64,000 nucleotides of DNA from Batrachochytrium dendrobatidis JAM81. Taxonomy: Eukaryota > Chytridiomycota > Chytridiomycetes > Rhizophydiales. Under the pieces are notes generated by a model. It saw nothing but the letters and a program-made list of their open reading frames with translations. It did not search any database and was not told where the DNA came from. Numbering within the stretch: the stretch's first letter is position 1; every line of letters begins with the position of its first letter. Below, piece after piece: positions 54,042-64,000 of this stretch. The DNA is taken from NCBI RefSeq assembly GCF_000203795.2, contig NW_006281104.1:1192232-1256231 (forward strand). The letters run 5' to 3'. Position numbers and translations under genes: made by a program.

Positions 54042-57000
54042 ATGCAGTCTTTGGAAGACTCTATTCCTGATGACTGCTTCACCACTGCAAGCGATTCTTC
54101 TGATTCAGCCAATCCCTCAAGCGAGTCTTATCAATTGGCTGCAGATGCCATTTGTCGGCAGTTTGATGTTGAGCTGCTTGTTCGTCGTCAAGAAATCACT
54201 GCAATCCGCACTGAAATTGCTCGAACTGAATACGTTCTTGAAACCTTGCAGTATCTTCTAGCCAATGGATATGGTGTGTGAATGGTTGTTGAGTTGGTAT
54301 TTATACAGGTCGTCCCACTAAATAAATCCATTAGATCGAGTTGGGCTAGCTGGCATAATAGCTGGATATGAAGCTAAAGATCATGCAGTGTATGTATTTT
54401 ACTCTGCGTCGCCAGGTGTTGTCTGCATACTGTCGTTGTGTAGCTGCTGTTGTTGACTGAAGAAATACTCTTTAGTTCTTTTAGTGAGCATGGCTCTGCC
54501 AATCCACGCAGTCTTTACAAATCCCATTCAACCTCTATCGATCCTTTTCCAGAACCTGGTGATTCAGATAGTTATAATAGTCCTGCAGTAAGGTGCGTTG
54601 ACTGAGTCTAAATCAATATGCATGGCTGGTCTGTATAGTAGATTGCTAAAATAGATTTCATTTTATACAATCTTCAGTCTTGCTTTTTTGACAGTTTTAA
54701 GCTTTTTATGTAATAACATGTATTCAACTGCCTTGCTAATGTGCATTTGCATCTATTTCAGTAAGTTTGGTTATGATTAAATATCCATCTTGTAATTTTG
54801 CTGACTCTATTATAGTCAAAATTATAGAATTCGTCACATCTGGCTGAATACAAGCAACCATCAATTAAAGCCATGTCAACTAAAATTTCTGGTCAGCATT
54901 ATCTGTAAGTTGCATCCTATTTGATCATTGTATTTTACCATTTTGATAAAATCCTGATACAGCTATTTGGTGTTTTCTATAGGCAAAGGCGATTTCAAGT
55001 GAGTGGGCTGTAAGATTGGTTTTTGCTTTTTGATGTCTTACTGACAGCTGTATGTAGCAACCATCTTCACCTTTAAACTTACCACAGACTCCTGAAATCA
55101 AAGTTTATCACGAACCGGTGGACTGGAGCGATTTTGAAACTCCAATATCAATCGAAATTGCTCCAATTGTTATATCTCCAAATCTGTCGCATAGCAATAC
55201 AGAAAATAGCGATACGCTTGATGATAATCGTTACGAGTCATGTTCTAAATCAGATTCAGACAAAAACTCTGTATACATGCAAGATGTGGGTGATGCATCT
55301 TTGGAAGTGGACAAAAATGGCAGTTTTTTTATGTTAGCTAGCGATCTTAAAGGGTAAGTTTGAAATGTCGTTTAATTCTTGTTTGGTTTATCGATATTTG
55401 ACTTTTTTTCCAGTCACATCAAAGAGTCAAGGTACCATCTCATACAAGAGATTATTGTTGGAAACACTGCCGAGTTGGTTGCAAAAGGTAGGCGTTTTAA
55501 TTCACTTTAAATCTACTCCAAGATGCTTACCTTGAAATTTCCATTTATAGAAGACCAGCACTTTAAAATAGATAAGGATCAGTACAAGTGGACAGTCTTT
55601 ATCAAAGGCTCTTCAAATGTAAAGTATTGTAAACGGGTCAAGACGCAGTTTAAATCTGTCTAACTTGTATTCTAAACGCTCAACTATTTACTTACCTATT
55701 TGTTGCAAAAGGTTGGCAGCAAAGACTTTGGCTGTTTGGTTCGAAAAGTTCGGTTTTTTCTTCATCCAGACTATCGCCCATATGATGTCATTGATGTCAC
55801 CCAACCACCATTTGAAGTTTCTAGATGCGGATGGGGAGAGTGTCCAGTGAGATTACAGATCCATTTTTGGGACCCAATCAATAAGCCAATCAATATTATC
55901 CATATGCTCAATGTAAAATATAATATATGCTGGTGCTATTTATTCGTATCTTCATTAGAAACCTAGATCCTAATCAAATTTTTTGTTGTATGACCTATTA
56001 GTTTCACTTTTCGGGTGAAAATAAAGCTAAAGGAGAGCGGAAACTGGAGATTGAAATTCATCGTAGCACCAAACTTAAACATTCTACACACATCACTGCC
56101 GATCATGATCAAACTACTAATGCATTGGAATTTGGACCAGAGTGCAATTCAAACTCTCAAGCAACTCCATCTAATATATTCGACCTTTCAGCTACTGAGC
56201 CAGCAATTTCAAATGCAGGTAATATAGTTCGAATTGATGATCTTGAATAGTTGTTTAAATAATAGAATGCTGACAGGAGTACAATTCTCCATGTGCATTT
56301 TTGTTTTATAATATAACGCACAGTTAATCTCCCAGAGTCGACATCCGCATTTGATAGTAATACTCTAACCACCCTTTCTTCAGAAATCATTGAGCTAATT
56401 GAGGCTGGATGCAAGCGATATCCAATTATTCGTAAAGGTATGTTTAAATTTCTTGGCAATATTTTGCCATTTCAACCTTTAACCTTGTGCTGTGACTGAT
56501 GTTTTTAGACATGATTTCAGAGTCATCGTACAGTTACTCGACTGCGTCTGATTTTAAATCATTTATGTCTTGGAGTATGGGAAAACGGAAATCTGTCGAG
56601 GTTGTATATTATATTTATGGTGCAACTGTTTACAACGTGTGCTGTTATATTAACTTTTTGTATTGATTGTTCTGTTTAAATTTTTTTGGTAATGGATCAA
56701 GTTTCAACGTGCAAAATTGGTCAAGCAATATATAGAGATGAATAGTTTGACTACCGTTAAACTGCAAACTGTTGTTGCTTGGTGTCGGCAGCTAGGACAT
56801 ACTCCTAGTTCAATTCGGAGTTTTCCTCGTTCTCAAAAAATGTCGCCACCACCTTTGGTGGAAAAAAAAGACTCTATCAAGCCGATATACTGTCTTTACT
56901 GTGGGAAATTAAACTGTCTTGACTGTAGCCAACCTATTTATTCATTGTTTCAAACAATGTCAAAATTTGATGTAATGCGAGATCGTTTTAGCTCTGGTAG

Positions 57001-57533
57001 GCTGTTTATCTTTAATCTATGATATCTGCTTAGATTATATATAAAGCTAATAATTATAAAAAAATTCAGATGCTAGTATATGCAAAAATGAAAATAGACT
57101 TTCATTGGATCACACTGCAAAAAACTCTCTATGCAATCAACCCGATGAATCATTTTCATCCGGTAGTTTATTGGAGGCGAAATCGCTCGAGATTCAATGG
57201 GTTATGGCAGTTTTGCGACGGATACCAAGTTCCAACTGGCACGTGGAGAATGTATCTCAAAGTACCACATCTACACAACCAGTCTCCCGGCCCATTCTTT
57301 TGGTTGCGATGGCTGTCCGCATGTTTTTAAAGGATATTCTTCAAAAAGCAGTGACGGAATATAGGAGTGATGGCATAGGGCCAAACGATTGTTCAAGACT
57401 ACTTGTTCCGCCGTATGTCTTCAAGGGTTTGTTGAGTAACACTTGCATGCTGTTTTTAACCAATAATGGCATGATTAACGATAGTGTTGAAGAATTCGAT
57501 GATGATTGTATGGTCGATGAAGAATATATATAA
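54042..57533 (+). CDS. YEATS2-like chromatin protein (YEATS domain plus C-terminal histone-fold-like region)
   Basis: YEATS domains read acylated histone lysines; YEATS2 is a subunit of the ATAC acetyltransferase complex. The start is MQSLEDSIPDDCFTTASDSS. A helical N-terminal segment contains LLVRRQEITAIRTEIARTEY. A low-complexity acidic stretch follows. The YEATS domain opens KWTVFIKGSSNV then GCLVRKVRFFLHPDYRPYDV, continuing TQPPFEVSRCGWGECPVRLQ, IHFWDPINKPINIIHMLNFH and FSGENKAKGERKLEIEIHRS. The C-terminal part has a Cys-rich element (YCLYCGKLNCLDC) and a histone-fold-like stretch (RPILLVAMAVRMFLKDILQK then LVPPYVFKGLLSNTCMLFL). This order matches YEATS2 rather than the shorter Yaf9/Taf14. 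More than ten short exons are joined; a few in the first third are uncertain. Confidence 0.87.
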
Positions 57534-57875
57534 ACGCGTTCAATCTTTAATCTTTTCAGCACACTTGTTTCTGTTGATATCATTCAAGTCTTTTAGGTTG
57601 TGAATCATCTAAACTGCATTGTTTTGCTTTGTCGAGCTATATGGCTTTACTGATTGAAAGAAAACTGCACTATGAAATCCATTTAAAGTGCAATGACTGG
57701 ATCTGCAAGATATTCTAGTTGATTTGGTAGATGCTTGACAATAGCAAATTGCAAGCTTATCTAAACCAAAAACTATACGTCAACAGTAAGGGTCAGTCGA
57801 ATATTGCGAATGGGTTTAAAGATTCTAGAGATGGAGCACATATGAATATACGCAAGGCAATACTTTAAAATCCCA

Positions 57876-59590
57876 ATGAACGAGGTTTCCTTTACATTTC
57901 AAATCTGCAAATCTACAACGATGGAATGCATGGAAGTAGATAGCACTGGATCAGGTATACCAGAAAACAGCACTAGAACAGACTCGAGTGAGAATGTTGT
58001 TGCTTGTATTCCTTCATCTTCTGGACTATCGATTACTCTTCATCCACTGGTCATTTTGAATATATCGGACCAGCACACTCGGATCAGGATGCAGACTGAA
58101 AATACAGACAGCAGCATTGCATTGCATCAAGGTTGGACATGACTGTATCGTATGTTTGCAGTGTATCAGCACTGATGTGACTCTTGAACAATGATAGTTA
58201 TTGGAGCTCTGATTGGCATTCAAATCGGTCGTGAGGTGGAGATCCTCAACTCGTTTGAACTGCCCTGTACGCTGGTGGACGGCCAGACTATTGTGGATAT
58301 GTCTTATTTTAGTTTCAAGCAAGATCAATGTGAGTGTATTCAAGTGCTGATGGATAGCAAGTCTTGAATCCAGCCAATATCTTGTCACTGATGCTTGCCA
58401 AGCCATCCATAAGATCTGACTGGACTGTATCGGCTAATGACATTACTTGGATTGTATCAGACAAGCAAGTCTATCCAACAATGGATTTTCTGGGATGGTA
58501 TTCGACAGGCATGACTCCAACACAGTCTGAGATCTATATCCATCAACAGGTAACCACCATCCGCTGTACTTTAGTCTCATTGGACTGTGATGGGCCAAAC
58601 ATGAATATTCATCAAGATTGACCCATCTTGGCTTTAAACCGATCCATTGTGGAATAATAGATGTGCCAGCACAATGATGCACCGCTCTTTCTTCAAATGC
58701 ATTTCATCCCATCGGATGTTCCTGCCATAGAGTTGCCCATCACATTTTACGAGTCGTTGGTGGATATTGTTGATGGTGTTCCACATACTTTATTTGTCAA
58801 GTCTAAATTCAAGATTGAAACCAGTGACGAAGAGCTGTTGGCCATTGAGCATGTGGCCCATGAAACCAGCGAGGAAGGCCAGTCTAAATGTAATGTGTTG
58901 GGTTTTAGATACGAACGAGACGGATGGTATTTAATTTTTATAAAAACCTGTTAGTAACCACTCACCTCATTGGGCAGCAGAATGCCATTTGCATGTTACA
59001 GTCTCGTGTGAAAGCACTCGTGCAATACATGCAAGATGTGGAACACGGTAAACTGTGCATATGCAATATGAACGAGTAAATTGGCATATGCAATACTAAT
59101 GAATGCATTGCAGGTGTATTGCCAAAAAATCATACTTTGTTGCGACAGATTTCAAGTCTATGTAATCGTTTACCAACGCTTCAAGGAAATGATTTTGACA
59201 ATGAATTCAATGTGGTAAGTTGCTTGGTTTCTGTTTAGACTATTGTTTAAAGGATTGATTTTGTTTAAACTAATCGTCATCCACTTGTAGGACTACAATG
59301 ATGTATTGGTCATGACACTATTGGCCGCCTTGACCAAGGGATCGCATTCATTGAACGAGGTATGTAACAAGAGCTGATTGTTTCTTGATCATTGTGTTGA
59401 TTCCGCTGCATGATCATTCATCAAGACACGATACCATTACGGTTATACTCATTGCCTATATTGAACGATTGGATAGCTGACAAACAAGATCAACACCATA
59501 CGAACCAAACGGGCTTTGCATAGACCTAGCACTGGATCGTCTGGAGTGGCATTTGGACAATCTGCAGGAACATTGGGTATGCATATATAA
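57876..59590 (+). CDS. CSN6: COP9 signalosome subunit 6, copy 2
   Basis: It is the same gene as at 5394-7108, with every splice site and the stop preserved and only about two substitutions noticed between its start and stop codons (one, ggct to ggcc, is silent; another is intronic). It retains about 140 bp of the original upstream sequence, so the promoter may be shortened or replaced by sequence downstream of the YEATS2-like gene. There is no sign of decay. Either the duplication is very recent, it is kept identical by gene conversion, or it is an assembly artefact. Confidence 0.9.
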
Positions 59591-59689
59591 ATAAAGATTT
59601 ATTTCCATTCACGTACATTGTGGATTTAAAATAATAACTAGACCCAACCATGCTAGGTCATGACAATCTCTTGGTGAATATTATGGTTT

Positions 59690-59748
59690 CTAGTATCTCG
59701 ATCGTTTATCCTGTGCTAATGAATCGTCTCGATCTTTTCCAAATCGCT
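59690..59748 (-). pseudogene. KIN17 C-terminal fragment
   Basis: The last 19-20 codons of KIN17, including DSLAQDKRSRY and the stop, were carried along with the CSN6 duplication and are cut at the border. There is no promoter and no upstream exon. Confidence 0.9.
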
Positions 59749-59749
59749 G

Positions 59750-60029
59750 TCATCAAGAACTGAGTTGGAAGATAGACATTGTGCAATTTGCTTTACAGAG
59801 ATCACGACTGTAACGAGTGATCATCCATTCTTCAGTACTGAGCGACTCAAATATATGGTCACACCATGCAATCATTTGTTCCATTCTGAATGTTTAGAAA
59901 GATGGATGGAAGTGAAACTCGAGGTAAATTGTTGTGATTTAGTTATTGTGTATCTGTAGTATAACTCATTTCAATATTTCTGCAAAACAGTGTCCAGTAT
60001 GTCGATCAGATCTGCCTCCAGTATACTAA
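59750..60029 (+). pseudogene. Orphan C-terminal RING-H2 exons of a TUL1/DSC1-like E3 ligase
   Basis: Two exons encode LEDRHCAICFTEI, YMVTPCNHLFHSECLERWME and VKLE joined to CPVCRSDLPPVY, then a stop. The spacing and the CPVCR-LPP ending match the cytosolic RING of the Golgi/endosomal Dsc E3 ligase Tul1. The multi-spanning membrane part that should precede it is absent; directly upstream is the duplicated CSN6 segment. The frame has no ATG in this region (it is open only from about 59723), so it needs an upstream exon. A truncated gene remnant is most likely; a new chimeric transcript is the alternative. Confidence 0.78.
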
Positions 60030-60171
60030 GATCAATTCAGACTATACTTGACTACACAGCTGTAGTTCAACTATTATCCAACCACACTCTTATAATAGAT
60101 TCAAAGTGATGTCCTGACTCATGCACAAAACTCCTGGATATCAATAAACCCACAATGATATAATTAATGTA

Positions 60172-60582
60172 TTAAAGATGTTTTCTTTTGCTATTTTTAA
60201 TCAGCCATTGATTGATCTCTGTAGTGGTTGAAGTAGCTGCTGTTGGTGCTTTAGCCTGTTAAAATAATACATGAATGTTAACCAAAAGTGTCTATACCAG
60301 ACCAAGCCTTTCATTGCAATGTCATCGGCACATGAATGCAATGGTTCATTATTCAGACCATAAAACAGCTGTTTGAGCATGTTCCATTCAATGCATATCA
60401 ACTACCTTGGAAGTCATGCACACCGTCAATGCTGCTGCTGCTCCTGCACATCCATTAGCATCCACACTCATGGCTCTCCAACAATTGAACATGGTCGATA
60501 TCTCCAATGCACACGGCGTTGCCTGTTGTAATCTTGTCGGTTTGATCTGAATAGGTCGTTTGAGTCTCTCGATTGCTCTCAT
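60172..60582 (-). CDS. MRP10: Mitochondrial small-ribosomal-subunit protein mS37 (MRP10/CHCHD1 type)
   Basis: Two exons give about 87 residues. Exon 1 runs MRAIERLKRPIQIKPTRLQQ, then CALEISTMFNC (first CX9C), WRAMSVDANGC and CAGAAAALTVC (second CX9C), ending MTSK. Exon 2 reads AKAPTAATSTTTEINQWLIK then NSKRKHL and a stop. The twin CX9C pattern directs Mia40-dependent import into mitochondria. The size and basic N-terminus fit Mrp10/mS37. Confidence 0.83.
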
Positions 60583-60921
60583 TTCACACGTCTAATATGC
60601 TCAATCTTAGCCAGTACACTTGATACAACGAGAGTTGAGTAGTTACCAATAATCGATTCAGCAATCAGTCAAGAAACAGAAACTCGAAAACAATTTAAAT
60701 TTTCCAAACTCGACCATCTCATTGCAACTGCAATATGGATTGTTCATCTATCCAGATATTTATATCAGAAACAGCACAAGTATGCATCTAAAGGCAGCTT
60801 GTAAAATTGATATTGAAAATAGCTGTATGGATTATGATATCAAGGCTTGGATATACCTTGAAATCATTTATTTCCTAACTTCTATTTAAAATATACTTGT
60901 TATACGATAAAAATGGTATCG
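60583..60921. other. Short AT-rich spacer
   Basis: This lies upstream of MRP10 and downstream of the large minus-strand gene. It presumably holds the MRP10 promoter and the 3' untranslated region of the neighbour. No other feature is seen. Confidence 0.5.
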
Positions 60922-63900
60922 TCATAAAACAGAATCATTCTGATTTGAAGAATCGTAGTTAGAAGCACTTATAGATAGATGACGGAATATCCATGAAAAA
61001 ACTGCCATTTCGTCGTCGTTGTTTTTTTGCAAAGATTCACAATCCAGGGATTGATATTTGGACGAGAGACAGTCTCCATTCAAATAGGCTTTGTATGGAT
61101 TTGGAGAAAACCGTAGCTGTGGAGTTTCTTTTAAACCACATCCGACAGATTGGTGTGGATCAAACAAGGATCTAGTAAAGAGTAGTGCTGCTTGGGTCAA
61201 TGATGGATATGAGCTGTTGATCTAGAAAACATAGTATATAAAATTTAAAAAAAGTTGCAAACCAACAAACATCTCATATCTAATAGTTTCTGTATGTTCA
61301 AACCTTTTTAAAATGTACATCTCCAGTGAATGCAACAATCAGTAAATCCAAGAGTATTCTCCATTTAAACTCGGCTTCTTCGCGTAATTCAGCTTGGCCT
61401 GTGATTTCAAACTGAGCAAATACCATCATGGTGGTTTTGGCAAACTCCTCTCCTTTACTTAGTAGACTGTAGGGAACAATGGTTGAGTATATTTTTGGTA
61501 GAGACTGTTTGGTTTGGTCGGCGAGTTGTGGTGTTTGACTTGGTGAATCACTGTACTTTTCTCCAGGGAGATCTGATTCATTCGAAAGTGGATTGCTTTT
61601 TAAGGAATCTTTGATATTGACTGGCTTTAATGCAGTTTTGGAGCATATTGGCTGGTGTGATGCTAAATTGCAGTAAAACACGCTCTTATATAATGATATG
61701 CCACTTGGTGTCGAATCTCTTATCCCCGTCACAGAGCTGAAATGATCAACCAGGTTTAGTATTTTATCATTGATATGTTCATAGAAAGAGACTGGAATCC
61801 AACTTAAAACAGCCGTTCCACTTGATTGATAATCGCTGATTGACCAATCACTTGGTGATTCTAAACAAAACTTTTTGTACCATGAAAACTTTTGATTCAT
61901 CAAAAAATGAATGCTATGAAGCTTACAAGTCAAATTATTTTCAAACTCATCCCTGATGGTTCCAATTTTACGATCTCTTGAAGCTGCAAGACAACATTCT
62001 AAATGGCAGCGATAATCAATCAAGCTGTATACATCCAATGCTGGATATTTTTTACCAATACTTCGCTCAAATACCTGCGAGTCCTCTACGTATAGCGGAT
62101 CGTATGATTCAAACAGCTCGTTTTGCGGAATACTTGAAGAATTTCTTTCATGTAGCTCAGTAATAATATTAGAAGGACATTCTTCAGCTGGTATGCTGCA
62201 ATTTTCAACGGATTTTGCTTCAAGCGACTGTTTCATACGATATACACGAGCAGATTGGTATAGAAGTTGCAACGCTTTTGGAGAAGAACATTCTGATTCC
62301 AAATTCAGTGAAAGAAGACATAAAAGACAAGAACGTAGTGTCCTATACTCATATCCACCACTATTGCAAAGTTCATGAAGCACATATGTAATTAAATGCT
62401 CCGAGTTTTTAAGCAAAAGATTTGATAAAAATGCATTTTTTCGATATCGAGGTCTGATATTGGCAAAGGTTTGTCCTAGATCGAATGCTAGCTGTATGTT
62501 TATGTAAACGGGTAGTTGAAGTGGACGTTTAAAGCACATTCCGATTACCTCTCGCATGCATTCCGTAAGCCGAGCATCGTCCATCTCATTTGCTCTTAGT
62601 TGGGACGCGTAGGCTTTGTATGCACTTAATATATACTCTTGCTGAAATGGATCGTATAGTTTTGTAGCATCAAATATGTGGTATTCGCCAAGAACGTTTT
62701 TTAGCATACTGTGAGATTCGTTAAATGCCACTATTATGTGGCCAATGTCTCCATGATGGTCCGTATACTGCGACTTCCATTGTAAATCTGCAATATCTCT
62801 AGCCGACAAAAAATAATTCAGCAAGCTTGTTGGAATACGAGAAACTTGATTGATGAATCCAATGGTTGCATTTATGTGTGCAGATAAAATACTGGACGAA
62901 AGATTGTTCATATGCTGACAGGTAAATAGCAGCAACCGGGAAAACAATAGCTGGTAATGCACTGAGTGACAACCAGCAGCTTCTTCTATGCCCTCGTTAC
63001 AAAGATCATACGCAGTTTGAAATTTTCCGTCAGCAATTAATGCAATTATGAGCATCCTGCGAGTTTGAAGAATGAATTCTGATCCTAGCTCAGACATGAC
63101 AAGCTGGTGAATTTTATACTTGCCCAAATCGGTTGAATCTGCCAACGAGCTCACAAAATTTCTTGCAGAGTAGTACCTATTGAAAATCAAAATAAAGCAT
63201 ATATAGTGCGTGATGAATGAACAGTATACATTTTTTGCCAATAAACATATTTTGAATCATATACTAACCACTTGAGTGAAGATCTGTACTGTTTTTGAAT
63301 AAAGTATGTATTACCAATTAGTTCAAAGCATCTGACCAGCGTTACTATAGAGCCAACTAGATTCTCATATTCAAAGTGGTTCTTTGTGCGATTGTTTTCT
63401 TTATGAACCGTGCACAAAGTAAATTTGCTTTTGATTACGTTTTGTTTTTGCTGAATGATTCGGAACAAGTGTATTCTCAATGTATCTAAGATTTCTAGTG
63501 TAAATGGCTCCAAAAATGGTTGATTGTGGTTTTTTGATGATGATTTTCCTTCAAGAACATTCAAACTGCTTTTAAATACTTGTGTTTAAAATACATTATA
63601 AATATATGACAAGTTAGCAACAGGACACAATATTTTGAACAAGTACAGGCTTTAGATAATACAGTCCATCAGATTATATAATAAGCTTGTATTGTAAATG
63701 CGTACTTACAATCTGAACTGTCTGATTTGATACAATCTGATACGGGATGCACGCAGTCATTGCCCATATTTAAAGCATCAAATAGAGAATGTGCAAAACT
63801 GTCATTGTAAAAACAATCATCCGTTGGCGACATTTCAAGTATTTTGATTACCAACTTGAGTCTACACAACTCTATTTCAGTTTGAAAACGTGGCAGGATA

Positions 63901-64000
63901 CAATGAACCTTTGTCTTTTCTGAAATCGTTACAGACATGAGCAATTTCAAAGCCAGCCCATTTTCCGCGTTTAGAGAATATACATGTCAGAAAACAGAGT
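60922..64000 (-). CDS. Large alpha-helical protein of unknown identity (partial, 5' end off the right edge)
   Basis: At least four exons join in frame. The main exon (about 61310-63180) encodes some 620 residues rich in Leu and amphipathic helices (for example SEFILQTRRMLIIALIADGK, FQTAYDLCNEGIEEAAG). It looks like TPR- or armadillo-type repeat packing. The last exon starts INSSYPSLTQAALLFTRSLF and ends NYDSSNQNDSVL. Upstream pieces include LPRFQTEIELCRLKLVIKIL and VTLVRCFELIGNTYFIQKQY. No catalytic motif, signal peptide or membrane helix is evident. Large helical-repeat axonemal proteins (CFAP54- or CFAP46-like) are one possibility given the flagellate host, but I cannot recognise a diagnostic motif, so the function stays open. 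Confidence 0.78.

Larger units (their letters stand above)
57733..59748. repeat. 2,016-bp direct duplication, copy 2
   Basis: This is the partner of 5251-7266 with no net length change. It is inserted between the YEATS2-like gene and a truncated TUL1-like RING exon. Since it carries only the last 59 bases of KIN17, it looks like the recipient copy. Confidence 0.95.

Overview
This is an AT-rich, intron-dense eukaryotic window, almost certainly from a zoosporic (flagellated) fungus. Genes are compact and split by many short GT-AG introns. The gene set is fungal (SCT1/GPT2-type acyltransferase, DLT1, CCE1-type resolvase, MRP10, a TUL1 RING fragment, secreted tyrosinase), yet the window also encodes the axonemal protein CFAP91. 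That combination points to a chytrid. A Batrachochytrium-like member of the Rhizophydiales, probably one with a repeat-expanded genome, is my inference and is not proven by the sequence.

Layout, left to right. 1-4.5 kb: a TCERG1-like WW/FF splicing factor (runs off the left edge) and a DysF-domain protein, both on minus. 5.2-8.2 kb: COP9 signalosome subunit 6 (CSN6) convergent with KIN17. 8.9-10.4 kb: a secreted, probably GPI-anchored tyrosinase. 11.5-15.2 kb: a long, multi-SAP Holliday-junction resolvase of the CCE1/YDC2 family. 15.9-16.2 kb: a small NDUFA4/MLRQ-like subunit. 16.8-19.3 kb: an F-box/WD40 protein. 19.8-25.5 kb: glycerol-3-phosphate acyltransferase divergent from fructose-1,6-bisphosphatase. 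26.3-36.3 kb: CFAP91, a DNAJC17-like J protein, DLT1 and an S6K-like AGC kinase. 36.5-45.5 kb: a very large XMAP215/Dis1 TOG protein. 45.8-46.7 kb: an alpha/beta-hydrolase esterase. 47-54 kb: a gene-poor, repeat-rich stretch with a secreted DUF7029/DUF7223-like protein, a 100-base N gap and a CD225-like membrane protein. 54-64 kb: a YEATS2-like chromatin protein, a second CSN6, an orphan TUL1 RING fragment, MRP10/mS37 and a large unidentified protein running off the right edge.

Three structural layers overlie the ordinary genes. (1) A family of short non-autonomous DNA transposons (MITEs) sharing the terminal motif CAGCCGTATTCACGTAAAA, usually next to TA. At least ten copies occur between genes, inside introns, once apparently at the 3' end of a coding region, and once apparently nested. 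(2) A 2,016-bp direct duplication carrying the whole CSN6 gene, with its two copies 52,482 bp apart and almost identical. (3) A 761-bp direct duplication of a bidirectional promoter (esterase exons/promoter/CFAP91 exon 1), with copies 20,846 bp apart, in which each copy keeps only one of the two genes intact. No prokaryotic-style operon, CRISPR array, tRNA or rRNA gene was found. All multi-exon boundaries below come from reading splice consensus and frame by eye.
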